This document shows positions 1 to 9,003 of a DNA stretch of 64,000 bases, piece by piece. This DNA comes from Rhodohalobacter barkolensis (lineage in GTDB: Bacteria > Bacteroidota > Rhodothermia > Balneolales > Balneolaceae). A model generated the notes under the pieces. The model had not been told where the DNA came from. It saw nothing but the letters and a program-made list of their open reading frames with translations, and searched no databases. Each line of letters starts with the position of its first letter. Position 1 is the first letter of the stretch. Both the position numbers and the translations under genes were made by a program. The stretch is from positions 186,001 through 250,000 of the forward strand of contig NZ_PISP01000003.1 in the NCBI RefSeq assembly GCF_002834295.1, read 5' to 3'.

Positions 1-694
1 ATCCATCATCGGGGAGCTCTACAAATGAGTGGTGCAGCCTAACGGTAACGGCATCAGACGAAGGAGCTACAGAACGTAGCCATCCGCCGGCTCCATTCCC
101 GGTAAATGTTAGCATTGTTTCAAACTCCGAGTTTTTCGGAAAATTAAATGTCCCCGGCAAATAAATTGCGGATCGAGATTTATCTACAGAGTAATTTCCT
201 TGATTATTGCTCCGGAGACGGTCAGACACACCGTGTGCATCCTGCATCAAAAAGTCAGTAATATCAATCAATACCCTATCCCCTTCGCGTACTTCAATTT
301 CAAAACCGTATAGTGTAGACTGTGCAAAAGCCTCTTCAATGGATTTCTGCTCAAGAGAATTCTCAGACGATGCACGATAGTCGTAATTGGGCTGAACCAT
401 CAACACTTTTGGACCCACTCGCACAAATTTAACGATCCGGGTATTACCCAACTGACTTCGATCCAGTCCGATATCATTCGAACCAACTCCGGCGGCCATT
501 GAATTTACATAGATAAACTCCTGATCAAGTTTGTCGATTTCCAGCCAGATTTTTCCGGTATCATCATCCCACCAGAAATCAAAAAGGCCTTCATGCCTCT
601 CCATATTCGCAGTTTTCTCAGATATGCTGTCCTGAGCAGAAGTTCCAAGTGGTAAGAGTAAAAAAGAAAAGAGCAGTAGCAGTATGTTTTTCAT
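1..694 (-). CDS. DUF5117-type zinc metalloprotease, N-terminal part (runs off left edge)
   Basis: This reading frame is open from an ATG at 692-694 to the window edge and gives 231 residues. Residues 1-21 are a classic signal peptide ending in TSAQ. The mature start has a FDFWWDDDTGKIWLEID stretch, then YVNSMAAGVGSNDIGLDR and a VGPKVLMVQPNY block. I recognise this pattern from the secreted DUF5117/DUF5118 proteins of Bacteroidota, which end in an M10-like zinc protease domain (family knowledge). The catalytic HExxH part lies outside the window, so activity is inferred. Full family members are about 800 residues, so roughly a quarter is present. It lies downstream of the serine hydrolase gene on the same strand, with a gap of about 85 bases. 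Confidence 0.8.
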   Translation of the reverse strand, partial: MKNILLLLFSFLLLPLGTSAQDSISEKTANMERHEGLFDFWWDDDTGKIWLEIDKLDQEFIYVNSMAAGVGSNDIGLDRSQLGNTRIVKFVRVGPKVLMVQPNYDYRASSENSLEQKSIEEAFAQSTLYGFEIEVREGDRVLIDITDFLMQDAHGVSDRLRSNNQGNYSVDKSRSAIYLPGTFNFPKNSEFETMLTFTGNGAGGWLRSVAPSSDAVTVRLHHSFVELPDDG

Positions 695-778
695 CCAAGA
701 TCTATTTATTTGAGTTTCATTGAATAAACGAAATGTTCACTGCATAGAAAAGAATGTTTTCCCTTAAATACCGCCTGC

Positions 779-1948
779 TCACTCAAATGTTGTAAAAAGA
801 TTTTTAAACAGAAACCGGGTAAACTCGTCCCTGAATTGAAACATATTATGCTTGCCGTCTGTATTTGTCACAGAAATTACGGCTCTATTCGATTCAGGAT
901 GAACATAAAACCAGGAGTAGTAAGAGAACTGGGTGCCGGTATGGCCAATAACCCGCATACCGTTGAACTCTTCCAAAAAGAAAGAGAGTGCCGCAGATGA
1001 TTTTACTCCGTCTTTCTCTTCAATTTCAAGCTCTTTTTGCCAAAGTTCATCAAATGATGCTCTGCTCAAAACTTCATGTTCTGAACGATGTACCCCAAGC
1101 AGAAAATTGAGGTATTTAATCATATCGATGAGTGGAGCATTTAAACCGCCATTGGAAGTGGTAATTCCTGCATGAAAGTCGAACCCTCGAGCAACAGGAG
1201 TGTCATTCTTGATTTGATAACTATTGGATCGCCTCGAAAGCAGATGATATGGAGTGTGATTAAAATAGGATCGGTGCATTCCCAACGGCTTCAAAATATT
1301 CTTGTCGATATACACCTCCCAGGGATCACCGCTCAGTTTTTCAATTATTTTACCCAGAAAAATAATTGCCGGATTGGAGTAGCTATGCTTGCTTCCCGGT
1401 TCAAACTCAACTTCAGTATAGGGAAACATGGCTACGAGCTGTTCCCATTGGGTTGGTTCAAACGGATGCCAGTCCTCACTGCCACCCCACGGCCAGGTTG
1501 AATTTCGAAGTCCTGTAGAATGGTTCAGCGCCATTTGAATAGTGATCTCATCCATGCTGCCAAACGGGTTGTGAATTTTTTCCAACTCCGGCAGAAAGCT
1601 TGTCAAAGGATCATCCAGTGAAAGAAATCCCCGATCCCGCAACTGCATAATGGCAACAGCAGTGAATGTTTTGGTAATAGATGCCCAGTGAAAAATTGTT
1701 TCTTCATTCACTCTGCGCTCACTCTCCAAATCAGCGTAGCCGTGATAAACCTTTTCGCTTATTCCACCGTCTTTCAAATAAACTAAAGCGCCTCCTACAA
1801 CCTCATAATCAGAAGCTTTTTTTATAAAATGATTTTCAATTTCACTCCAGTCCAACGAGTCGTGATTCTGTTGAGCAGCTGCATTCATAAATAAACACCC
1901 GGTTATGATTAACAAAAAAGAGAACAGTTGAAAGCGTAATAATTGCAT
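779..1948 (-). CDS. Serine hydrolase, beta-lactamase class C / penicillin-binding-protein fold
   Basis: This is a secreted serine hydrolase of the class C beta-lactamase family (PF00144), likely acting in the periplasm on peptides or esters. The nucleophile motif S-I-T-K (about residues 90-93), the Y-S-N motif (about 190-192) and an H-T-G triad near residue 336 in place of KTG are all visible in the right order and spacing. The frame is open to 1987, but I prefer the ATG at 1946-1948 because it places a hydrophobic signal peptide (LLRFQLFSFLLIITG, then AAAQ) directly at the N terminus. Length near 389 residues is normal. The HTG variant is common in the esterase/peptidase branches, so true beta-lactamase activity is unlikely. 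The substrate cannot be read from the sequence. Confidence 0.88.
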   Translation of the reverse strand: MQLLRFQLFSFLLIITGCLFMNAAAQQNHDSLDWSEIENHFIKKASDYEVVGGALVYLKDGGISEKVYHGYADLESERRVNEETIFHWASITKTFTAVAIMQLRDRGFLSLDDPLTSFLPELEKIHNPFGSMDEITIQMALNHSTGLRNSTWPWGGSEDWHPFEPTQWEQLVAMFPYTEVEFEPGSKHSYSNPAIIFLGKIIEKLSGDPWEVYIDKNILKPLGMHRSYFNHTPYHLLSRRSNSYQIKNDTPVARGFDFHAGITTSNGGLNAPLIDMIKYLNFLLGVHRSEHEVLSRASFDELWQKELEIEEKDGVKSSAALSFFLEEFNGMRVIGHTGTQFSYYSWFYVHPESNRAVISVTNTDGKHNMFQFRDEFTRFLFKNLFTTFE

Positions 1949-2024
1949 GGCATCAAATAAGTTATCATCCGTTTTAAAATATCGCACCGAAACAACTTAG
2001 CCAACAATTCCGCATAAAAACAGA

Positions 2025-2057
2025 AAAGCCCCGAACTGCAAGGCAATCCGGGGCTTT
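2025..2057 (-). terminator. Rho-independent terminator after the ankyrin gene
   Basis: A 9-bp GC-rich stem (AAAGCCCCG pairing with CGGGGCTTT) lies 27 bases past the ankyrin stop codon. On the minus strand it is followed by TTTTCTGTTTTTA. Confidence 0.75.
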
Positions 2058-2083
2058 CCGTTTAATCGGTCAGAATCAAAAAA

Positions 2084-2560
2084 TTATCTGGCTACGCTGT
2101 TTTGGCTTTTACCATTCAGCAGATCCGCTGTTTGTGGTTGTCCGTTACGGATTGCCAATTCAGCTGCAGTGAAACCGTCCATGTTTTTTAGGGAGGTATC
2201 AGCGCCCAGCTTCATCAGCTGCTCTACAATATGAATTTGTCCCTGCTCCGATGCGATCATCAGTGCTGTGTAACCCTTATCATTCTGAAGATTTAAATTC
2301 GGATTATGAGCCAGTATTATTTTTACCATTCTTGGATTTCCAATTCTTGAAGCCAGCATTAATGCTGTGTTTCCATTTTCATCAACCGAATTAATATCTG
2401 CATCTTCTGCAAGCAGAACATTCAGACTCACGATATCGATGTTTTGAATCGCTTCAAAGATGTCATCCTTTACAACGTCAGTTGTTGAGGATTGAGCTGT
2501 TCCTGCAAATAGTGAAATAAGCAGTACAGAACTCATGATTAGTTTACTTATGAACTTCAT
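2084..2560 (-). CDS. Secreted ankyrin-repeat protein
   Basis: The product is 158 residues with a signal peptide (1-22, ending TAQSS) and three clear ankyrin repeats. Their signature segments are NGNTALMLASRIG (about 63-75), KGYTALMIASEQG (95-107) and DGFTAAELAIRNG (128-140), and a weaker repeat precedes them. Ankyrin repeats bind proteins, so a periplasmic binding or inhibitor role is likely but the partner is unknown. In many bacteria such proteins sit next to catalases or hydrolases. Here it stands alone, with a terminator behind it and a long AT-rich leader region in front. Confidence 0.88.
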   Translation of the reverse strand: MKFISKLIMSSVLLISLFAGTAQSSTTDVVKDDIFEAIQNIDIVSLNVLLAEDADINSVDENGNTALMLASRIGNPRMVKIILAHNPNLNLQNDKGYTALMIASEQGQIHIVEQLMKLGADTSLKNMDGFTAAELAIRNGQPQTADLLNGKSQNSVAR

Positions 2561-2923
2561 TTTTCTTCTCGTGTAGATTTATTTTTTCCTGATTTATTAT
2601 TCTTATGCCGGGTTTTTCACCAGTAGTTTTTTTAGTCAATTTGGCCGGCCTCTAATTGTGAGAATTGTAACGTTTTAAAAATACGGAAGGTTTCAGATTT
2701 TAGGGTAAATTTTACCGATACAGAAAAAGTAAATCCACTGACTAAAAAGGTGTAAAAAAGTAAATTCCGGGTATCTAATTTATTAAGTGAAATGGCTTTT
2801 TTACTTTAGATGATTAAAGTATTAACGTCTCAAAAAGCCTAAATCACCAAAAATATTTAAGAAATTGCGCGTATAACTTTTTTTATTGAGTTTTCCCGGG
2901 TGCATTTATTTCTATCTCAGTTC
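2561..2923. other. Gene-free AT-rich gap
   Basis: No convincing reading frame or RNA gene is visible. The stretch is AT-rich and contains a small palindrome (GGTAAATTTTACC, 2704-2716) and two near-copies of AAAAAGTAAAT about 30 bases apart (near 2725 and 2755). It must hold the promoter of the ankyrin gene and the end of the Ppx/GppA transcript. I could not identify either with confidence. Confidence 0.5.
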
Positions 2924-4483
2924 CTATCCCGTAATCGTCAGTTCTTTACCGGTTATTTCTTCAAAAAGGGCTCGTTTTCTCATGGCACCCCAAATCTCAA
3001 GATTTGGATCGGCTTCGGTGTTTAAAGTCAGGTTAATACTCTTATCATGAATCGTTAAATCGAACGATCGAACATTTTGATAATGACTTCGATCCAAACC
3101 ATCTGCAACCCTCAATAAGGCACTGAGTTTTTTCACTCTCTCTTTAACCGACTTATCCAGTTTTTTATAGTGGGGATGTCTCGATTTTGGAGTTGACCTA
3201 CGGTGATATCGGGCCACGTTTGCCATCACATCAATTTCCTCCTCTTTAAAACCCATTAAGTCTGCATTGTTGATTATATAAAGCGCGTGTTTATGATGTT
3301 TACGATGAGAAATATGATAACCGATATCATGCATCCAGGCCGCAAATTCCAATAGTTCACGATCCCCTTCCTCTAACTTCAACTGATCAAACAACTCATC
3401 AAAAAGATTTTTTGCCAGTTCAGCTACATGGCGAGAGTGGTCTTCGTGCCAGTCGCACTTGTGAACCAATTCAAGCACACTTCTTCGCCGGGGATTTTCC
3501 TCCAGCTGCATTCGGATCCCCTCGCTAAGCTCTTTTTTGATATATCTTAACACAATCCCTTCCCGAAGTGCCTGCGAGGATATTTTCACCCGTTTAATTG
3601 CAAATTGCTTCAGAATGTAGTGAACCAGAACTAAACCCGCGGGGAGTAACTTCACCCGTTTTTCATCCAGACCTTTCAGCTTTGCTCTCTTTTTTTCATT
3701 TAGCTTGATCGTTTCATCATAAAACTCAAAAAACTCGCTTGCCGTAAACTCCAATTCATTGACAGTCAAATTTGGAGTTTTATTATTTCTGTGCGCTATC
3801 ATCAATGCGATGTTCTCCATTGTACCGGACGAACCGATTAAAACATCGGACCGATGGTGAGCAAAAGCTTCCGCCACATCCGTCAGCTGATTTTTATACT
3901 GATTATTCAGTACATCAATTTCACTTTTTGTGATGGGATCATGCGAAATAAAATTGGCTGTCATCCGTGCCACACCCAATTTTTTACTGCTCAGATGATA
4001 GAACTTTTCCTGATCGGCAATGATAAATTCCACACTGCCACCTCCAACGTCCATGATTAATGCGGGTCGGTCCGGCATTTGAACGCCATGTTGAACAGCC
4101 AATCCAATCAATTCCGCTTCTATTCTCCCGGGGATGGCATTAATTTTTACACCAACTTCATCAATCGCCCGCTGAATAAAATCACCGCCATTCTCTGCTT
4201 CCCTAATCGCACTGGTGGCATAAGCCAATATCGATTCAGCCTGTTGATGTTCAGCAAGCACCTTGATTTTTTCCAATGCATCAATTCCCCTATCCATAGC
4301 TTCATCAGAAAGTCTGTCACCCAGCCCTTTTTCGGCCAGCAAAACCATCTCTTTCAATTTATCTACGGTATAAAAACTTCCATCTGAAAAAATATCTACG
4401 ATCAGAGCATGAAAGGAGTTGGTTCCCAAATCGATTGCCGCAATTCTCTTTACGGGGTGCCTCGGAATTGATTGGTTCATCAT
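2924..4483 (-). CDS. Ppx/GppA family phosphatase with C-terminal HD domain
   Basis: This enzyme should hydrolyse polyphosphate or the pentaphosphate pppGpp, linking phosphate storage to the stringent response. The N-terminal actin-like half shows the phosphate loop AAIDLGTNSFHALIVD, then ATSAIREAENG and the second glycine loop MDVGGGSVEF. The C-terminal third is an HD-type domain with WHEDHSRH and MHDIGYHISHRKHHKH, as in long Ppx/GppA proteins. The frame opens at 4570, which would overlap the divergent YheT gene. The tandem ATGs at 4478-4483, giving MMNQSIPRHPVKRIAAID, are better starts and leave about 80 bases for two promoters. Exopolyphosphatase and GppA cannot be separated by sequence alone. 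Confidence 0.9.
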   Translation of the reverse strand: MMNQSIPRHPVKRIAAIDLGTNSFHALIVDIFSDGSFYTVDKLKEMVLLAEKGLGDRLSDEAMDRGIDALEKIKVLAEHQQAESILAYATSAIREAENGGDFIQRAIDEVGVKINAIPGRIEAELIGLAVQHGVQMPDRPALIMDVGGGSVEFIIADQEKFYHLSSKKLGVARMTANFISHDPITKSEIDVLNNQYKNQLTDVAEAFAHHRSDVLIGSSGTMENIALMIAHRNNKTPNLTVNELEFTASEFFEFYDETIKLNEKKRAKLKGLDEKRVKLLPAGLVLVHYILKQFAIKRVKISSQALREGIVLRYIKKELSEGIRMQLEENPRRRSVLELVHKCDWHEDHSRHVAELAKNLFDELFDQLKLEEGDRELLEFAAWMHDIGYHISHRKHHKHALYIINNADLMGFKEEEIDVMANVARYHRRSTPKSRHPHYKKLDKSVKERVKKLSALLRVADGLDRSHYQNVRSFDLTIHDKSINLTLNTEADPNLEIWGAMRKRALFEEITGKELTITG

Positions 4484-4563
4484 CAAATAACTTTCCTTAT
4501 CTTCATAATTAGTTATGAAATAATACAGAATGTGCGCCGCAATTTCTTTTATTATTAGAAATA

Positions 4564-5547
4564 ATGACAATCTCTGACTCTCAAAATTCGCAGACCGAAG
4601 TTTACACGAACGGATTCAATTCTGCTCCCTGGTGTGTAAACGGTCATGTGCACACTATTCTCTGCTCCCTGTTTTTTCAGGCACCGCATATCAAAGCACA
4701 AAAAGTACGGATCGAGACTCCAGACGGAGATTTTTTGGATCTTGATGTTACTCGACTGAATGAATCCAGTCCGGTTGCCATACTTTTCCATGGCCTTGAG
4801 GGGCACGCCCGAAGATATTACATCAAGCAGCTGTCTAAACATTTGATTGAAAGAAACTTCAGTGTAGTTGCCGTCAATTTCAGGAGTTGTGGTGGCACGA
4901 TGAACCGGAACAGAAAGTATTACCATTCCGGAGAAACAGAAGACCTGCATACTGTATTTGAATGGGTTGATCAGAATTTCCCAAATGCCGAGTTCTATTC
5001 AGCAGCGGGTTTTTCTCTGGGTGCCAGTGCACTGCTAAATTACCTGAACAAACACGGGAAACATCATCTGCTCGACAGAGTAGCGGCAATCTCTACGCCA
5101 TTTGAGCTGCGGAGAGGTTCACTTAATCTGGAAAATGGTTTCAACAGGCTCTACTCTAAAAGCTTTTTGGTAACGCTCGAAAAAAAATTAAAACTCAAAA
5201 AGAAGGTCTTTCCCGATCTTCCTGATTATACCGGCAACACGCTTTATGAGTTCGATGATCAAGTAACTGCACCTATTCACGGATTTGAGAATGCGGATCA
5301 CTATTATGAAAGCTGCTCAAGTGCTTTTTTTATGGATAAAATTCGCACAAAAACTCTCGTCATTCACAGCCAGGATGACCCGCTGTGCCCTTTTCAATGG
5401 ACTCCAATCAACGATATTCAGAAAAATCCTGTTCTTACAACCAGTTTCCCAAAAGAGGGAGGACATGTCGGCTTTTGGAGTTTACCATCCGGTTGGCTCA
5501 ACAAAACAATAGGCGATTATTTTGAACACTCCTCAAATGGGAACTGA
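4564..5547 (+). CDS. YheT-type alpha/beta hydrolase
   Basis: A 327-residue cytoplasmic alpha/beta-fold hydrolase of the YheT/COG0429 group. The family landmarks are NGHVHTIL near residue 26, the oxyanion segment FHGLEGHARRYYI (75-87), NFRSCGGT (105-112), the nucleophile elbow G-F-S-L-G with Ser151, an acid at Asp271/272 and a catalytic His301. Members are carboxylesterases of uncertain natural substrate. The gene is divergent from Ppx/GppA and lies 42 bases before the ypdA-like gene, so the two may share a transcript. Confidence 0.9.
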   Translation: MTISDSQNSQTEVYTNGFNSAPWCVNGHVHTILCSLFFQAPHIKAQKVRIETPDGDFLDLDVTRLNESSPVAILFHGLEGHARRYYIKQLSKHLIERNFSVVAVNFRSCGGTMNRNRKYYHSGETEDLHTVFEWVDQNFPNAEFYSAAGFSLGASALLNYLNKHGKHHLLDRVAAISTPFELRRGSLNLENGFNRLYSKSFLVTLEKKLKLKKKVFPDLPDYTGNTLYEFDDQVTAPIHGFENADHYYESCSSAFFMDKIRTKTLVIHSQDDPLCPFQWTPINDIQKNPVLTTSFPKEGGHVGFWSLPSGWLNKTIGDYFEHSSNGN

Positions 5548-5589
5548 TTACAACAAAATTTACAAACTACATTTTCTTAAGTATACAAT

Positions 5590-6543
5590 ATGGTCATCAT
5601 AATAGGTTCAGGTCCAATAGGGCTAGCCACAGCAATTGCGCTAAAACAGAAAGGAATTGAGTCACTCATCATAGAAAGAGGATGCTTGGTTAATTCGATC
5701 TATAATTACCCAACCAACATGACCTTCTTCTCCACATCGGATAAGCTTGAAATTGGGAATATTCCTTTTATTTCTCACGGCCCAAAACCAACACGTAAGG
5801 AGGCTTTGGAGTACTACCGTAGAGCTGCGGAACATTACAATCTGAACATCAACCTTTTTGAAGAGGTGACGAATGTTAACGGTGAAGACGGTTCATACGA
5901 AGTGATTACCGACAAGGGAAAATACAAGGCTGAAAAAGTGGTTCTCGCTACCGGATTTTATGGCAAACCCAATATGATGAATGTGCCCGGCGAAGAGCTC
6001 CCTAAAGTTCTTCACTACTATGATGATCCCCATCGATACGCATGGCAAAATGTTTTAGTTGTAGGAGGCGGAAACTCTGCTGCAGACGCCGCACTTGAAA
6101 CCTATCGATGCCATGCCAATGTTTCTATTCTTGTAAAGCACGATACGCTTAAGCCTTCCATCAAATATTGGGTGAAACCGGATATTGATAATCGCATCAA
6201 AGAAGGTTCCATTACCGGATATTTTAATTCTGAAGTATTGGAGATCCGTGAAAAAGAGGTGGACATCCAGACGCCTGATGGGGAAAAAACCATAAAGAAT
6301 GATTTTGTTCTGGCGATGACAGGTTATCGCCCTCATTTTGATCTCATGCAAAAGATGGGTATCAACTTAACAGAAGATGAAAAGAAGATGCCGGTTTACA
6401 ACAAAGAGACGTTAGAAACGAACCGAAAAGGATTGTATGTAGCCGGTGTGGTTTGTGGGGGGATGGATACCAGCAGTCTGTTTATCGAAAACAGCAGAAT
6501 TCACGCAGAACATATTGCGGATCACATTGAGAAGAGCAGATAA
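5590..6543 (+). CDS. ypdA: YpdA-family bacillithiol-disulfide reductase
   Basis: A 317-residue FAD/NAD(P)H oxidoreductase. The FAD loop GSGPIGLATAI is at the N terminus, the STSDKLEIGN segment typical of YpdA follows, and the NAD(P)H loop VVGGGNSAADAA is near residue 158. There is no CxxC, which separates it from thioredoxin reductase. YpdA (Bdr) reduces oxidised bacillithiol or bacilliredoxins in Firmicutes and Bacteroidota (family knowledge), so this cell probably makes bacillithiol, although no bsh genes are in the window. It ends seven bases before the convergent SRP RNA gene. Confidence 0.88.
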   Translation: MVIIIGSGPIGLATAIALKQKGIESLIIERGCLVNSIYNYPTNMTFFSTSDKLEIGNIPFISHGPKPTRKEALEYYRRAAEHYNLNINLFEEVTNVNGEDGSYEVITDKGKYKAEKVVLATGFYGKPNMMNVPGEELPKVLHYYDDPHRYAWQNVLVVGGGNSAADAALETYRCHANVSILVKHDTLKPSIKYWVKPDIDNRIKEGSITGYFNSEVLEIREKEVDIQTPDGEKTIKNDFVLAMTGYRPHFDLMQKMGINLTEDEKKMPVYNKETLETNRKGLYVAGVVCGGMDTSSLFIENSRIHAEHIADHIEKSR

Positions 6544-6550
6544 AAAAAGA

Positions 6551-6649
6551 GGGCAAGCTACCCATATCACGCCGCTACGACCTACTACCGCTGCTGCCTT
6601 CCGACCCTGACGGAATTCATAGGGAGCTGGCTGTATGGAACTTGCCCCG
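6551..6649 (-). ncRNA. ffs: Signal recognition particle RNA (4.5S type)
   Basis: The minus strand carries the apical loop signature of bacterial SRP RNA, GGTCGGAAGGCAGCAGC, preceded by a CCGTCA strand. Its ends pair to close a long hairpin: GGGGCAAG at the 5' end with CTTGCCC at the 3' end. Length is about 99 nucleotides, the small form without an Alu domain. The RNA binds Ffh and targets nascent membrane proteins. An AT-rich TATATTTA box 10-20 bases upstream could be its promoter element. A protein frame covering it is spurious. Confidence 0.93.
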
Positions 6650-6703
6650 AGCAATAAATATAAGGGCTTTGGTATTAAATATAAACGGTAAATCCCAAGA
6701 AAT

Positions 6704-8836
6704 TTACCTTTCAATAACACCGTTCCAATCGTTCTCGGGCGTATTTTCAATTAATTCCCGGCAAAGACCTGCATAGAAAAGTGAAGGGTTGAGATTTTTA
6801 TTTACATGAAAGTTCGCAACCTCTTTTGAGGTGAGTTTTTCAAAGATTGAAAGTGCTTCTGAAAACTTCCGGTCAAAATATAAATCAAGAGCCGATTCAA
6901 ACTGTTTGATCAGGTTTAGGACCGAAAGATCGTATTGATCTGTAAACCCAACCAACTGATACAGCACCACTGATTTATTACGCCCTTTAACCCGAACCTT
7001 ACCCAACTTCCTGAATACAAATTCATTCGTTTTCTCCGCCTGGATTTTTGTACTCTCGGAAACAATAGAATAAACACCAAAGATTTTGCAAGCCGACTCG
7101 CATCGAGCCGCCAGATTCACCTGATCTCCCATCACCGTGTAGTTAAAGCGACGTTCGGAACCCATATTCCCTACAAGCATCGGCCCGGTATTAATTCCGT
7201 ATCGAGTTCTAATCTGAACCCCCATCAGGTCATAAGACTGCTTTTCCCATTTTTGTTCAGTCTTCAAAACCGTTCTGCATGCGCAGGCAGCTTGATTTTC
7301 GATAGGAACCGGGGCGCCATAAATGGCCATTACAGCATCACCTATATACTTATCAAGTGTTCCGTTTTCTTCGTTGATCACTTCTGTAAATGTGTTCAAA
7401 TAGCTGTTAATCATAGAAACCAACTCACGGGGCGACAATGATTCAGAAAGTGTTGTGAAGTTTTCAATATCAGAAAACATGACTGTCAGTTCATCTTCCC
7501 GCCCCCCGAGGGTATAATCAAACTCATCCGAGATCATCTTGTCTACCAATTCCGGGGATACATAGGATGAAAACATCGATTTGATCTTCTTCTTTTCACG
7601 CTCTTCATAGATCACATTATGAGTTACTGATCCTATATATCCTACTACCACCGCTAACAGTACCGGTACAATTGGAATAAAAAGGCTTGCATAATTAAAG
7701 AACATAAAAGCAGTGATTGCCCAAACAATTCCGATCAGCAAGGTCATCGTCAGTCCGGACCAGCCCACAAAACGGGATGTAATTAAGTAACTTACACACA
7801 GCAGTAGAAGAGTAATCAACAGGCTGTTCAATACACCCACTTCCGTTAAAAAACGGCCATCTAAAATGGTTTGAAGCGCATGAGCATGTATTTCAACACC
7901 TGCCATTGCGTATTCACCGCTGCGGTCCGGGTAGGGTACAGAGTGAAAATCCTGCAGTTCAGGCATCGTTGTTCCCACCAAAACAATTTTATCCTTGAGG
8001 ATGTCCTTATACAACAGGCCGTAATCCGGATCATCAAATTCGTTTATATCAAAAGCCTCTCTTTCTGTCGTTGTTTCAAATTCGGAATCATCTATTACAG
8101 CTTCAAAGCTTACGTAATCAAACGACCGATAACCGCCATAATAGTTAATGATCATGCGAGACCGTTCAGTTTTGGGTATCAGACGGTCTGCTGCTTCATA
8201 TACCTCATCCCTGTTCTGCAATACAGTCTCTTCTCCATTGATAAGAGGCAGTATCTGCAGTGCCAGTGAGTAGTAGGTATCGTTTATATAGTTATACTGA
8301 AATGGATAACTGCGAATAAACCCATCCAAATCGGGGCGCATATCTACAAAGCCGATATTCCATGGGGTTGCATTTAGAAATATTTGCCGGGGAAATGACG
8401 GAGTTCGTTGATCTGCAACAAACCCACCCAAAAATCTCCGTTCCGGTTCCTGCCTTACCCTACCGGAAAAAAGCACATTACCGGCCTCTTCAACAGCATT
8501 TGCAAAAAGTGTGTCATTCCGGGGATTGTACAAATCCTGCTGATCGAAAAGAATATCAAACGCAATTGCTTTGGCACCCGCCTTGTTCAGATTTTCAACT
8601 AATTTTGCGTAAACATTGGTGGGCCAGGGATATTTGTATGGAATTTCATCATCCGCCCTGGAGCTGATTTCTACAATTACAATATCGCTATGTGAAAGAT
8701 CCAACGGACCCCGCAATTCAAATAGTAGATCTCTTGAATTCAGGTCCGCAGTCTGAATGGGGGGTAGAAAAAATATAAACAGCATTATTAATGCTGCTAA
8801 AACAAGGGTTAATACAGATGAGACATGTTTACTCAT
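6704..8836 (-). CDS. CHASE2-domain class III adenylate cyclase
   Basis: A 710-residue membrane sensor cyclase. One N-terminal helix (about 8-27) is followed by a large extracytoplasmic CHASE2 domain (about 30-325), three clustered membrane helices (about 330-405) and a cytoplasmic class III cyclase domain (about 445-625). The metal aspartates are in VMFSDIENFT and YIGDAVMAIYG, and the transition-state region is GDQVNLAARCES. The Lys in DKYIGD and the Thr in NYTVMGD match the ATP-specific pattern, so cAMP is the expected product. A helical tail of about 85 residues follows. The FecR-domain gene lies 167 bases upstream on the same strand, a pairing I know from other CHASE2 cyclases. The signal sensed is unknown. 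Confidence 0.93.
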   Translation of the reverse strand: MSKHVSSVLTLVLAALIMLFIFFLPPIQTADLNSRDLLFELRGPLDLSHSDIVIVEISSRADDEIPYKYPWPTNVYAKLVENLNKAGAKAIAFDILFDQQDLYNPRNDTLFANAVEEAGNVLFSGRVRQEPERRFLGGFVADQRTPSFPRQIFLNATPWNIGFVDMRPDLDGFIRSYPFQYNYINDTYYSLALQILPLINGEETVLQNRDEVYEAADRLIPKTERSRMIINYYGGYRSFDYVSFEAVIDDSEFETTTEREAFDINEFDDPDYGLLYKDILKDKIVLVGTTMPELQDFHSVPYPDRSGEYAMAGVEIHAHALQTILDGRFLTEVGVLNSLLITLLLLCVSYLITSRFVGWSGLTMTLLIGIVWAITAFMFFNYASLFIPIVPVLLAVVVGYIGSVTHNVIYEEREKKKIKSMFSSYVSPELVDKMISDEFDYTLGGREDELTVMFSDIENFTTLSESLSPRELVSMINSYLNTFTEVINEENGTLDKYIGDAVMAIYGAPVPIENQAACACRTVLKTEQKWEKQSYDLMGVQIRTRYGINTGPMLVGNMGSERRFNYTVMGDQVNLAARCESACKIFGVYSIVSESTKIQAEKTNEFVFRKLGKVRVKGRNKSVVLYQLVGFTDQYDLSVLNLIKQFESALDLYFDRKFSEALSIFEKLTSKEVANFHVNKNLNPSLFYAGLCRELIENTPENDWNGVIER

Positions 8837-9003
8837 GAATACAACTTAAAATCTGTGAATGTGTCGAAGTTGCATTATACGATCATTTGGCAATGCTGCA
8901 AAATCAGATCCAAGATCGTTTACATTTGAGTAGTTAATATTTTTTTGAAATGAACCGTTCTGATGAATTGAATATTAGATCTGCAATCGATTCAACCATG
9001 ATG

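Noticed and set aside
779..1948. Antibiotic-resistance beta-lactamase
   Set aside because: The fold is right, but the third motif is HTG not KTG and the context is not that of a resistance gene.
6412..6750. 112-codon minus-strand frame
   Set aside because: It covers the SRP RNA and the ends of two real genes.
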